In this document: positions 43,532 through 52,110 of the stretch, in pieces
Numbering within the stretch: position 1 is the stretch's first letter
How the letters are laid out: every line of letters begins with the position of its first letter
Origin: Burkholderiales bacterium
GTDB lineage: Bacteria > Pseudomonadota > Gammaproteobacteria > Burkholderiales > SG8-41
DNA length: 64,000 nucleotides
Reading direction: 5' to 3'
NCBI GenBank assembly: GCA_030684405.1
Contig: JAUXYA010000015.1
Location: forward strand, 62,001 to 126,000
Notes under the pieces: model-generated
The model's input: the letters and a program-made list of their open reading frames with translations, nothing else
Told to the model about the DNA's origin: nothing
The model's database searches: none
Position numbers and translations under genes: made by a program

Positions 43532-44509
43532 GTGTGCAAAACCCTGATCAGCGCCGCCGTCCTGGCCGCGCTTTCCACACCCCTTGCCTTTGCGCAGGGC
43601 ATCGCGACGAATTATCCCGACAAGCCTCTGCGGCTGGTTGTCCCCTTCCCGCCGGGCGGCGGCAACGACATCCTCGCCCGCACGCTGGGGCAGCGCCTGA
43701 CCGAGGTGGTGTCGCAGCAGGTGGTGGTCGATAACCGTGGCGGAGCCGGTGGCGCGCTGGGCGCGACCATCGCGGCACAGGCCAACCCTGACGGCTACAC
43801 GCTGTTCCTCGGCAGCGTCGGCAACCTCGCGCAGAATCCGGCGCTCAAGGCCGATCTGCCGTACGATCCGGTGCGCGATTTTGCGCCGGCGTCGCTGGTG
43901 GCGGTGTCCTCGTTCATGCTGGCTGTGAATCCTTCGGTGCCGGCGAAGTCGGTGCAGGAACTGATTGCACTGGCCAAGGCGAGCCCCGGCAAGTTGAATT
44001 ACGCGTCAGCCGGCACCGGATCCTCGCTGCATATGGCCGGCGAGCTGTTCAAGTACGCCACCGGCACCGATATGCTGCACGTGCCGTACAAGGGCACCGG
44101 CCCGGCGATGATCGACCTTGTCAGTGGCCGCGTGCAGCTGGTGTTCAGTACCATGCCGCCGGTGCTGCCGCATGTGAAGACCGGCAAGCTGCGCGCACTG
44201 GGCGTGACTACTGCCAAGCGGGCCGCCGCCGCGCCCGATGTGCCGACGATTGCGGAATCCGGCGTCAAGGGTTTCGACGTGTCGAACTGGCAGGGTGTGC
44301 TGGCTCCGGCGAAAACCCCGGCGCCGGTCATACGCAAGCTCAACCAGGACATCATCAAGGCACTGGCGGTGCCGGGCATGACCGAGGCGCTGGCGAAGCA
44401 GGGGCTGGAGCCGGCGGGCGGCAAGCCCGAGGCCTTCGCCGCGCTGATCAAGTCCGAGATCGCCAAGTACACCCAGGTGGTCAAGGCGGCAAAGATCGTC
44501 GTCGATTGA
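43532..44509 (+). CDS. Bug/TctC-family periplasmic substrate-binding protein
   Basis: 325 residues from GTG 43532, with GAGGAGA about nine bases upstream; the frame continues upstream into the MBL gene but without a signal peptide. From the GTG a clean signal peptide appears ('ISAAVLAALSTPLAFAQG'). Blocks: 'LRLVVPFPPGGGNDILAR', 'VVDNRGGAGGALGATI', 'HVPYKGTGPAMIDLVSGRVQ'. It likely collects the substrate of the PhyH/MBL pair. A terminator closes the run. Confidence 0.92.
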   Translation: MCKTLISAAVLAALSTPLAFAQGIATNYPDKPLRLVVPFPPGGGNDILARTLGQRLTEVVSQQVVVDNRGGAGGALGATIAAQANPDGYTLFLGSVGNLAQNPALKADLPYDPVRDFAPASLVAVSSFMLAVNPSVPAKSVQELIALAKASPGKLNYASAGTGSSLHMAGELFKYATGTDMLHVPYKGTGPAMIDLVSGRVQLVFSTMPPVLPHVKTGKLRALGVTTAKRAAAAPDVPTIAESGVKGFDVSNWQGVLAPAKTPAPVIRKLNQDIIKALAVPGMTEALAKQGLEPAGGKPEAFAALIKSEIAKYTQVVKAAKIVVD

Positions 44510-44527
44510 CCGGTTTTCGGCTGCACG

Positions 44528-44553
44528 ACGGCGGGCTGCGGTCCGCCGTTTTT
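44528..44553 (+). terminator. Rho-independent terminator after the PhyH-MBL-Bug run
   Basis: ACGGCGG (44528-44534) pairs with CCGCCGT (44543-44549) around an eight-base loop, followed by TTTTATTT. It lies 19 bases after the Bug stop codon. Confidence 0.8.
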
Positions 44554-44616
44554 ATTTGACCGGAACTGCGCAGGCCGCGGCCAGACCACACAGCACGCGC
44601 CGCGTGCTGTCCAGCA

Positions 44617-45849
44617 TCAGGCTGGCTTCTGCAGCATCACGATGCGGTTGCTGTTGGTTCCGCGTTCGTTGTTGCCGATGCCCCAGATGTTCGAGGTCTT
44701 GGTGAACTTCTGGGTGTTGATCAGGATGGCCTCGCAACGGAAACCTGCGGCTGCCCCCAACGGCAGCACCGCCTCGTCGAGGTTCACCGAACCGCGCTGC
44801 ACCTCGCCAACCTCGAAAGCGATCCAGCCCTTCGGACGCGTGATGCGGTGGAGCTCATGCAGCACCGCCTGCATTACTTCCGACCATTCGTTGACGCCCG
44901 TGGCCATGGTGATGCCGGCGCCGATCTCCTCGGCATCAAGGCTGTTGAACCAGCAGCGCAGCCAGTTGTCCTTTGCGTACTGCACGACATTGAGGAAGGG
45001 CGGCGAGGTCACCGTCAGCTGGACGCTGTCTTCCGCAATCCCCGTTGTCCGTTCGGCAGGGCCGCATAGGAATTGTGCGCCAGCAGCCGCCTGCTGCAGG
45101 CGCCAGCGTGCAGCAGCATTGATTTCGCTCTGCAGCTGCATCGACTTGCGCAGGATCAGCGCGCGCACGTTGCGGTATTCCGGCGCCTTGCCGGTCTTTT
45201 CGTTGATTTTGATCTGGCTTTCCGGAGACACCGCCTGGTTCGGCGGCAGCGTGTATGCCGAGAAGAATCCCGGCGAGTGCCCGGTCAGCCGGTTGGTGGC
45301 GACCATGCGGATCCAGCGGTCGGCATCGTCTTCCATGCAGCTTTCGCGGCGTTCGGCCAGCCAGGCGCGCAAGTTCAGCAGTTCGCGTTCTGTGTCCGGA
45401 TGGTAGAACATCGACAGGTCGATGTCGTTCCTGATTTTTGCAGTCATGCGGATCGCGCGCAACCGCACGTCGATGGCGGCGATCAGCGGCACCTGCAGTC
45501 GCGGCCGCGTGAGAATTGCCGACAGCGGGTTGACGTCGTTGGCAATGACGTTGCGGCCCATCAGCGCAGCTTCAATCGCGGTGGTGCCGCGGCCGCTGAA
45601 AGGGTCGTAGACGACGTCGCCGGGCTTGCTCAGGCGATCGATGAAATAGGCGGGCAGTTGCGGCTTGAAGCAGCCGCGGTAGGAGACTTCATGCAGCGAA
45701 TTGGCCTGGCGCTGCTTGCTGGTCCAGAACTCCTGCTCGTAAACCGGCACGCCGTTGATGCGGCGCGGCGGCGGCATGCTGCGAGCGCGCCGCGCGGCCG
45801 GTGCGGTGACGGCAAGATCGTAGGCGGTAACCGATGCGACTGCGGCCAT
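44617..45849 (-). CDS. Solitary site-specific DNA methyltransferase (amino-methyltransferase)
   Basis: 410 residues. Motif I is DPFSGRGTT (82-90) and the catalytic motif IV is TSPPF (281-285); a Ser-Pro-Pro motif favours N4-cytosine methylation, though N6-adenine is possible. Motif I comes first with some 190 residues between, so the target-recognition region likely lies between them. No restriction endonuclease or Vsr gene is near. AGGAGC precedes the ATG. An unusual array of repeats lies just upstream. It could be regulatory, protective, or a leftover of a restriction system. Confidence 0.88.
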   Translation of the reverse strand: MAAVASVTAYDLAVTAPAARRARSMPPPRRINGVPVYEQEFWTSKQRQANSLHEVSYRGCFKPQLPAYFIDRLSKPGDVVYDPFSGRGTTAIEAALMGRNVIANDVNPLSAILTRPRLQVPLIAAIDVRLRAIRMTAKIRNDIDLSMFYHPDTERELLNLRAWLAERRESCMEDDADRWIRMVATNRLTGHSPGFFSAYTLPPNQAVSPESQIKINEKTGKAPEYRNVRALILRKSMQLQSEINAAARWRLQQAAAGAQFLCGPAERTTGIAEDSVQLTVTSPPFLNVVQYAKDNWLRCWFNSLDAEEIGAGITMATGVNEWSEVMQAVLHELHRITRPKGWIAFEVGEVQRGSVNLDEAVLPLGAAAGFRCEAILINTQKFTKTSNIWGIGNNERGTNSNRIVMLQKPA

Positions 45850-45883
45850 GACGTGCTCCTCTGCAGGTTGACTGGTTGCGGAG

Positions 45884-45987
45884 GGTACGCGGGTGTCACG
45901 AAAAGTACAAGTGTTTCAATACCTTCCGTGCCGCGCTGACTCCGCAGGCTGCAACGGAAGGTACGCCCATGTCAGGAAAAGTACAAG
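45884..45987. repeat. Two 28-base direct repeats flanking an inverted repeat, upstream of the methyltransferase
   Basis: Direct repeats at 45884-45911 and 45960-45987 share GGTACGC, TGTCA, then GAAAAGTACAAG (24 of 28 bases identical, period 76). Between them TACCTTCCGT (45920-45929) and ACGGAAGGTA (45954-45963) form a perfect ten-base inverted repeat. The array starts 35 bases upstream of the methyltransferase start codon, where operators or promoters would be expected. Confidence 0.75.
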
Positions 45988-46002
45988 GGGCATGTCAGGC
46001 CC

Positions 46003-46110
46003 GTCATTCCGGCATACGTCGGAATCCAGGCAGACGCTGCGGATTGGAAAGAACGTACTGAATCCCGGTGTATCCCCAGGGGCCTTCTGCGGGGCTTGCC
46101 GGGATGACGT
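46003..46110. repeat. Dispersed palindromic repeat, family R1
   Basis: GTCATTCCGGCATACGTCGG near 46003 opens the element and TTGCCGGGATGACG near 46096 closes it. It ends at the glcF stop codon and may mark that operon's 3' end. Confidence 0.75.
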
Positions 46111-46112
46111 CC

Positions 46113-47360
46113 TCAGGAGGAGGACGGGTTGTTCGACAGCAGGTCGTCCACCGCTTCAATCCAGTGACGGACCTTGAGCTTCGTCGCCGACTGCAACTGC
46201 ATCTGGCAGCCGATGTTGGCGGTGAGAATCTGTGCCGGCGCGGACGCAGTGAGCGCATCGATCTTGTTCTGTTTCAGCTGCGCGGAAATTTCCGGCTGCA
46301 GGATGGAATAGGTGCCGGCTGAACCGCAGCACAGATGCGCATCCGCCACCGGCGCGAGGTCGAAGCCGAGTTCGCCGAGCAGTGCTTCCACGCGGCCCTT
46401 CAGCTTCAATCCATGCTGCAGAGAGCAGGGCGCGTGAAAGGCATGCTTTCCCTGCGGCGGATTATTTATAAGCTTTTGTTTTAATTCATTTTTTTGTTTT
46501 TCAATTACCGTACTGAGATCGCAGGCCAGCGCCGCGATGCGCTTTGCGCGTTCGGCGTAAGCGGGATCATGCGCGAGCAAATGACCGTAGTCGCTGATCA
46601 TCACGCCGCAGCCGCTGGCGGTGAACATCAGCGCCTCAGCACCCTGTTCGACATGCGGCCACCAGATGTCGATGTTGTGGCGCATCGCATCCAGCGCCTG
46701 TTCCTGCGCGTCGAGATGGAAACTCACTGCGCCGCAACAGCCGGCATTGGGTGCGCGAATCAACGCAATGCCGAGGCGGTCGAGCACACGCGCGGCGGCG
46801 GCATTGGTCGCCGGGGACAGCGCGGGCTGCACGCAACCGTCGAGCAGCAGCATGCGCCGCTTATGGCCGCCGAGCGGCCAGGGTCGCGCGCGCACGGGCG
46901 TCTCCGGCACCACGTCGTCGAGCACTTTTGGCAGCAGGTTGCGCGCTAGGCGACCGGCCGCAAGCAGCGGATTGAACAGCGCGGGGCGCGGCAACACGGT
47001 GGCCAGTGCATCGCGGCGGATTTTATCGACGCCGCTGCGCGGTACCTGTTTTGCCACCACCGCGCGGCCAATGTCGAGCAGGCGTCCGTACTGCACACCG
47101 GAGGGGCAGGTCGTTTCGCAGGCGCGGCAGGTCAGGCAGCGGTCGAGGTGCAGCTGCGTTTTTTCCGTTGCCGCTTCACCCTCGAGCACCTGTTTCATCA
47201 GGTAGATGCGGCCGCGCGGCCCGTCGAGCTCGTCGCCGAGCAACTGGTAAGTGGGGCAAGTCGCGGTGCAGAAGCCGCAATGCACGCACTTGCGCAGGAT
47301 CGCCTCCGCCTCGCGGCCCTGAGGGGTGTCCTTGATGAAATCGGCGAGATTGGTCTGCAT
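46113..47360 (-). CDS. glcF: Glycolate oxidase iron-sulfur subunit
   Basis: 415 residues. Two 4Fe-4S motifs near the N-terminus: 'CVHCGFCTATCPTYQLLGDE' and CLTCRACETTCPSGV. They are followed by two CCG domains ('LLDGCVQPALSPATNAAAARVL', 'NAGCCGAVSF', 'APCSLQHGLKLKG', 'CCGSAGTYSILQ'). It passes electrons from the GlcD/E flavin to the quinone pool during oxidation of glycolate to glyoxylate. It is the last gene of the glcDEF operon. Confidence 0.93.
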   Translation of the reverse strand: MQTNLADFIKDTPQGREAEAILRKCVHCGFCTATCPTYQLLGDELDGPRGRIYLMKQVLEGEAATEKTQLHLDRCLTCRACETTCPSGVQYGRLLDIGRAVVAKQVPRSGVDKIRRDALATVLPRPALFNPLLAAGRLARNLLPKVLDDVVPETPVRARPWPLGGHKRRMLLLDGCVQPALSPATNAAAARVLDRLGIALIRAPNAGCCGAVSFHLDAQEQALDAMRHNIDIWWPHVEQGAEALMFTASGCGVMISDYGHLLAHDPAYAERAKRIAALACDLSTVIEKQKNELKQKLINNPPQGKHAFHAPCSLQHGLKLKGRVEALLGELGFDLAPVADAHLCCGSAGTYSILQPEISAQLKQNKIDALTASAPAQILTANIGCQMQLQSATKLKVRHWIEAVDDLLSNNPSSS

Positions 47361-47380
47361 GGTGAAAACTCTTAAAACCT

Positions 47381-47463
47381 TTTAGCCACAGAGGTCACAG
47401 AGGACACAGAGAAAAACCCAAGGTTTTGCAGTTCTCTGTGCTCTCTGTGACTGGCTTTGTTTT
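47381..47463. repeat. Dispersed repeat, family R2, inverted pair inside the glc operon
   Basis: AGCCACAGAGGTCACAGAGG near 47385 pairs with the inverse CTCTGTGCTCTCTGTGACTG near 47434, giving a long hairpin in the glcE-glcF gap. Confidence 0.8.
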
Positions 47464-48522
47464 TCATAAATTCGGATACATCCGTCCCGGATTCAGAATT
47501 CCCACCGGGTCCATCGCCTGCTTGACGTTGCGATGTATGCGCATCAGGACCTCCGGCAGCGGATGAAAGGCGCCGGTGGTGCGGTTACCGCGGCGGAACA
47601 GCGTGGCATGGCCGCCGGCCTTGCGCGCAGCTTTGCGCACGCTGTCGGCATCGGCGTCGGACTTCAGCCAGCGCAGTGCGCCACCCCATTCGAGCATCTG
47701 ATGACCGGGGAGGTCGATTTCTGCTGCAGTCGAGGCCACCGACAGGCGCCACACCGGGCCGTCTCCGGAGAAGAACAGGTCGCGGTGGTCGCGCACGCCG
47801 TTCCAGAATTCAGCGGCATTGGGTACTGGCTCTCCGCCGATTTTTTTTGCTGCGGCCTTTACGGCAGACTCCGCGCCGGAGAGCCGCAGGTAGAGTCGCT
47901 TCTCGACATGGCAAGTGGCGCTTAGCGGCAGCGGCTGACCGGCCCAGGCGTTCATCAGTGTTATGGCCTCACCGCGCTGTTGTTCGCAGGCCAGCGTCAG
48001 CTCGGCCTGTGGCAGCGGCAGTGCCTTCAGCGACACCTCAAGGATCACGCCCAGCGTGCCCAGCGATCCGGTGACCAGCCGCGAGACGTCATAACCGGCG
48101 ACGTTTTTCATGACCTGACCGCCGAAACGCAGATCGGTGCCGCGGCCGTCGAGCAGGCGCAGGCCGAGCACGAAATCGCGCGCGGCACCGGTGTAAGCAC
48201 GGCGCGGGCCGGACAGCCCTGCAGCGATGCAGCCGCCGAGTGTCGCGCCGCCGCCGAAATGCGGTGGTTCAAAGCCGAGCATTTGGCCTTTTGCGCGCAT
48301 CGTGCTCTCGATCTCGGTCAGCGGGGTGCCGGCACGGGCAGTGATCACCAATTCGGTTGGCTCGTAATCAATGATGCCGTGGTAGCCGGTCACATCGAAA
48401 TCCTCGCCGGTCGCGGGGTTGCCGTAGAACGCCTTGCTCCCGCCGCCACGGATGCGCAGCCGCCGCCGGTCCTCGGTGGCGGCGCGGATGGTATCGATGA
48501 ACTGGTGGATCAGCTTATCCAT
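47464..48522 (-). CDS. glcE: Glycolate oxidase FAD-binding subunit
   Basis: 352 residues from ATG 48522; an ATG at 48561 would add 13 residues. The chosen start lines up with the usual GlcE N-terminus. The FAD-PCMH domain is recognisable by 'LRIRGGGSKAFYGNPATGE', 'FGGGATLGGCIAAGLSGPRR', 'GGQVMKNVAGYDVSRLVTGSLGTLG', and the C-terminus ends 'MDPVGILNPGRMYP'. It works as the second flavin-type subunit of the glycolate oxidase complex. Confidence 0.92.
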   Translation of the reverse strand: MDKLIHQFIDTIRAATEDRRRLRIRGGGSKAFYGNPATGEDFDVTGYHGIIDYEPTELVITARAGTPLTEIESTMRAKGQMLGFEPPHFGGGATLGGCIAAGLSGPRRAYTGAARDFVLGLRLLDGRGTDLRFGGQVMKNVAGYDVSRLVTGSLGTLGVILEVSLKALPLPQAELTLACEQQRGEAITLMNAWAGQPLPLSATCHVEKRLYLRLSGAESAVKAAAKKIGGEPVPNAAEFWNGVRDHRDLFFSGDGPVWRLSVASTAAEIDLPGHQMLEWGGALRWLKSDADADSVRKAARKAGGHATLFRRGNRTTGAFHPLPEVLMRIHRNVKQAMDPVGILNPGRMYPNL

Positions 48523-48581
48523 TCGGTTCGGGAAGTGCACAGACGCGGCGGTTTGCGACATGGCGGAGCTGCCAATGGTTT

Positions 48582-48617
48582 TCCTCTGTGAACTCTGGGC
48601 CCTCTGTGGCTGGTTTT
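48582..48617. repeat. Dispersed repeat, family R2, single inverse copy inside the glc operon
   Basis: TTCCTCTGTGAACTCTGGGC and the following CCTCTGTGGCTGG lie in the glcD-glcE gap. Confidence 0.7.
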
Positions 48618-48624
48618 CGGTTTT

Positions 48625-50115
48625 TCAGAATCTCGGCAGTTCCGGAAATTTTTCCTTACCCGAATGCACGTGCATGCGCCCGAACTCGGCGCAGCGGTGC
48701 AGTGTCGGCACGGCCTTGCCGGGGTTGAGCAATTCGTGTTCGTCGAAAGCGCGTTTCAGCGCGTGGAAGGTTTCCAGCTCGGCAGCGCCGAACTGCACGC
48801 ACATCGAGTCGATTTTTTCGATGCCGACGCCGTGTTCCCCGGTGATGGTGCCGCCGACGTCAATGCACAGCTTGAGGATTTCCGCGCCGAACAGTTCAGC
48901 GCGCTGCAGCTGGCCCGGGTCGTTGGCGTCATAGAGGATCAGCGGGTGCAGGTTGCCGTCGCCGGCGTGAAAGACGTTGGCGCAGCGCAGGTTGTAATTT
49001 TTTTCCATCGCCGCGATGCCGCGCAGCACTTCGGCGAGCCGTCGGCGCGGGATCGTGCCGTCCATGCAGTAATAGTCCGGCGACAGCCGACCCACCGCGG
49101 GGAAGGCGGCCTTGCGGCCGGCCCAGAACTTCAGGCGCTCAGCCTCGTCCTGCGACACCCGTACCAGGTGCGCACCGCTGTCCCGCATGATTTTCTCGAT
49201 GCGCGCGATCTCGTCGGCGACTTCCTCGCGTGTGCCGTCGGACTCGCAGAGCAGGATGCCCGCGGCATCGGTCGGGTAGCCGGCGTTGACGAAGGGCTCG
49301 ACTGCGAGCGTCGCCGCCTGGTCCATCATTTCCATACCAGCGGGGATGATGCCGGCGGCGATGACGTTGGCCACAGCCTGGCCGGCGGCGCCGACATCAT
49401 CGAAGGCTGCGAGCACCACCTGCGCGCACTCCGGACGCGGCAGCAGTTTTACGGTGATTTCGGTAACCACGCCGAGCAGGCCTTCGGAGCCGGTCATCAG
49501 TGCCATCAGGTCATAGCCCGCGGCGTCAAGCCCGCCGCCACCGAGTTCGACGATCTCGCCTTCGATGGTGGCGACGCGCAGCTTGAGTATGTTGTGCACC
49601 GTCAGTCCGTACTTCAGGCAGTGCACGCCGCCGGAATTCTCTGCGACATTGCCGCCGATGGAGCAGGCAATCTGGCTAGAGGGGTCCGGCGCGTAATACA
49701 AGCCGTGCGGCGCCGCGGCTTCGGAAATCGCCAGGTTGCGCACACCCGGTTGCACCCGGGCAATGCGTGCCTGCGTGTCTATGGCGAGGATGTTCTTCAG
49801 TTTTGCGAGCGACAGCAGCACGCCGTTGCCCAGTGGCAGCGCGCCACCGGACAGTCCGGTGCCGGCGCCACGGGCCACCACCGGCACACGCATGGCGTGG
49901 CAGGTCTCGAGGATTTCGCAGACCTGGGCTTCGTTCTCGGGCAGCGCCACCACCATCGGAACCTGGCGGTAGGCCGACAGACCGTCGCACTCGTAGGGTG
50001 TGACATCTTCGCGATCGAACAGCACGTTGTGTTCCGGCATGAACGCACGCAAGGCGCTACAGACCGCGCGCTGGCGTTCGAAATCGATCGGCATGACGTG
50101 GACAGAGGCGTTCAT
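48625..50115 (-). CDS. glcD: Glycolate oxidase catalytic subunit
   Basis: 496 residues, matching GlcD length. The FAD-PCMH domain is at about 50-230 ('VPVVARGAGTGLSGGALPLGNGVLLSLAKL', 'GGNVAENSGGVHCLKYGLT'). The C-terminal domain has 'HAGDGNLHPLILYD' with the metal/active-site His and 'GGTITGEHGVGIEK'. It oxidises glycolate, and often D-lactate, to the 2-oxo acid. It is the first gene of the operon, on the minus strand, with glcE and glcF after it. Confidence 0.93.
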   Translation of the reverse strand: MNASVHVMPIDFERQRAVCSALRAFMPEHNVLFDREDVTPYECDGLSAYRQVPMVVALPENEAQVCEILETCHAMRVPVVARGAGTGLSGGALPLGNGVLLSLAKLKNILAIDTQARIARVQPGVRNLAISEAAAPHGLYYAPDPSSQIACSIGGNVAENSGGVHCLKYGLTVHNILKLRVATIEGEIVELGGGGLDAAGYDLMALMTGSEGLLGVVTEITVKLLPRPECAQVVLAAFDDVGAAGQAVANVIAAGIIPAGMEMMDQAATLAVEPFVNAGYPTDAAGILLCESDGTREEVADEIARIEKIMRDSGAHLVRVSQDEAERLKFWAGRKAAFPAVGRLSPDYYCMDGTIPRRRLAEVLRGIAAMEKNYNLRCANVFHAGDGNLHPLILYDANDPGQLQRAELFGAEILKLCIDVGGTITGEHGVGIEKIDSMCVQFGAAELETFHALKRAFDEHELLNPGKAVPTLHRCAEFGRMHVHSGKEKFPELPRF

Positions 50116-50301
50116 CGAACAATTCTTATATCACGCCATCCCGGACACGGGGAAAGGCGCGGCATTTTGTGCGAAACTCGGGGTTAACCAGGCTGAGCGC
50201 AGGCCTGCGGGCCGCAGTTCCGTTCCGGAGCTGCAAGAAAAAATCAATTCAATGAATTGCTTAGCGAAGTTCTGTTTTTTGATTTTTGGAGAGACTACCC
50301 A

Positions 50302-51498
50302 ATGACTGCAACTACCCAACGCCGCGGCCCACTATCCCGCTTCCGTGTAATCGACCTGACCCGTGTTCGCTCCGGCCCGACCGCAGTGCGCCAGCTTGGC
50401 GACTGGGGCGCCGATGTGATCAAGATCGAGACGCCGCCCGGACTGAATCTCTCCGACGGCTGGGGCGGCAAACGCACCGGCGCCGACTTCCAGAACCTGC
50501 ACCGCAACAAGCGCGGCTTCACGCTGAACCTTAAAGACCCGGATGGCCTGAAGATTTTCAATCAGTTGGTTGAACGCTCTGATGTCGTTGTCGAGAACTA
50601 CCGGCCCGACGTCAAATTTCGCCTCAAAATCGATTACGAGTCGCTGAAAAAGGTTAACAAGAAGATTATCCTCGCCAGCATTTCCGGTTTCGGTCAGAGC
50701 GGCCCTTATGCCAAACGTCCGGGTTTTGACCAGGTGACGCAGGGCATGGGCGGGCTGATGGCGATTACCGGCGAACCGGGTCGCGGCCCGATGCGCGCCG
50801 GCAGCGCGATTTCCGATTCGGCTGCCGGTTTGTATTGCGCACTGGGCATCATGACCGCGCTGCTCGAACGCGAAGAGTCCGGCGAGGGCCAGTGGATCGA
50901 AGTGTCATTGCTCAACGCGATGATCGCGATGCTAGATTTTCAGGCGGCGCGCTGGACTGTTGAACATGAGGTGCCTGAACAGGCGGGCAACAACCACCCG
51001 ACCTCGATTCCCACCGGTGTATTCCAGACTTCCGACGGCTACATGAACATCGCCGCCGGTGACAATGAAATGTTTTCACGGCTGTGCAAGGCCCTGGGCG
51101 TCGACGGCCTCAACGAGAAGCCCGAGTACAAGGACCGTGCGGCGCGCTCCAAGAACCGCGATGCGCTGAACAAGGAACTGCAGGTGCTGATGGTAAAAAA
51201 AGACAAGGCCTACTGGACTGCACGTTTCGAGGAATGCGGTGTTGCCGGCGGTCCGATCTACAAGATGGACGAAGTGTTCGCCGATCCGCAGGTGCAGTAC
51301 AACAAGATGGCGGTGCCGGTTACCATCCCGGGTGTGGGTGATGTGGCACTGGTCAACCAGCCGTTCCGCCTGTCGCGCACCCCGCATGAAATCCGCAGCG
51401 TGACCCCGGATTGCGGCCAGCATACCGACGAGATTCTGCGCGAGCTGGGATACAAGGACGGCGATATCGCCGACCTGCACAAGCGCAACGTGGTTTGA
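50302..51498 (+). CDS. CaiB/BaiF-family (class III) CoA-transferase
   Basis: 398 residues from ATG 50302; an in-frame ATG at 50257 is unlikely as GGAGAG lies near 50288, suiting the later one. 'RVIDLTRVRSGPTAVRQLGDWGADVIKIE' at the N-terminus, 'SDVVVENYRPDV' and the catalytic Asp at about 143 in 'RPGFDQVTQGMGGLMAITGEP' are all typical. It moves CoA from one acyl-CoA to another acid, so is a third way of activating acids in this window. It stands alone before the repeat at 51547. Confidence 0.92.
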   Translation: MTATTQRRGPLSRFRVIDLTRVRSGPTAVRQLGDWGADVIKIETPPGLNLSDGWGGKRTGADFQNLHRNKRGFTLNLKDPDGLKIFNQLVERSDVVVENYRPDVKFRLKIDYESLKKVNKKIILASISGFGQSGPYAKRPGFDQVTQGMGGLMAITGEPGRGPMRAGSAISDSAAGLYCALGIMTALLEREESGEGQWIEVSLLNAMIAMLDFQAARWTVEHEVPEQAGNNHPTSIPTGVFQTSDGYMNIAAGDNEMFSRLCKALGVDGLNEKPEYKDRAARSKNRDALNKELQVLMVKKDKAYWTARFEECGVAGGPIYKMDEVFADPQVQYNKMAVPVTIPGVGDVALVNQPFRLSRTPHEIRSVTPDCGQHTDEILRELGYKDGDIADLHKRNVV

Positions 51499-51546
51499 TG
51501 TTTCGCGGGCGGCCTTGTCGCCTGCAAGCGGTTCTCCGCCAACACA

Positions 51547-51632
51547 GTCATTCCGGGCGCACATGGTGCGACCCGGAATCCAGGACGGTCATCGACAACC
51601 CCCTGGATTCCGGCTTGTGCCGGAATGACGGC
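51547..51632. repeat. Dispersed palindromic repeat, family R1
   Basis: GTCATTCCGGGCGCACATGG at 51548 and the closing CTTGTGCCGGAATGACGG near 51614 bound two facing hairpins between the CoA-transferase and thioesterase genes. Confidence 0.75.
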
Positions 51633-51672
51633 GGAGACGGTTCAACGCGCACTGTCCCGGAAGAAACAGTCG

Positions 51673-52110
51673 ATGATCAGGATCATCCAGGAAGACACAC
51701 CACTCAACCCGCCGGTATTCTCCACGGTGATCCCCGTGCGCTGGGGCGACATGGACGCCGAGGGTCATGTCAACAACACCGGATTCTTCCGCTTCATGGA
51801 AGAGACGCGCATGCGCTGGGTGGCCGGCCTCGGTCTGCCGACCCAGCCGCCGCATCCGGTGATCGTGCTGCTCAATGCCGCATGTCATTATCTGAAGCCG
51901 CTCGGTTATCCGTCGAGCGTCGAGGTCGCGCTGCACGCCGGCCGCATCGGCCGCAGCAGTGCGCAAACCCACTACCTCATGCGCCATGTCGAAGCCGGCA
52001 CGCCTTGCGCCGAAGGCTACGCGACCCTGGTCTGGTACGACCTGCAGCAGCAGAAATCCGTGCCGCTGCCTGATACGCTGCGCGCCGCGCTGGCAGTGAC
52101 TTCGGCATGA
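51673..52110 (+). CDS. Acyl-CoA thioesterase, 4HBT hot-dog family
   Basis: 145 residues from ATG 51673; an earlier in-frame start at 51625 lies in the repeat. The hot-dog signature 'VRWGDMDAEGHVNNTGFFRFMEETRMRW' (about 22-49) carries the catalytic Asp of 4-hydroxybenzoyl-CoA thioesterase-like enzymes. It hydrolyses an acyl-CoA to the acid and CoA. Its stop codon overlaps the start of the SnoaL-like gene by four bases. Confidence 0.9.
   Translation: MIRIIQEDTPLNPPVFSTVIPVRWGDMDAEGHVNNTGFFRFMEETRMRWVAGLGLPTQPPHPVIVLLNAACHYLKPLGYPSSVEVALHAGRIGRSSAQTHYLMRHVEAGTPCAEGYATLVWYDLQQQKSVPLPDTLRAALAVTSA

Noticed and set aside
45884-45987. The two 28-base repeats considered as a minimal CRISPR array
   Set aside because: There are only two imperfect copies, the 48-base interval contains an inverted repeat rather than a spacer-like sequence, and no cas gene is present.
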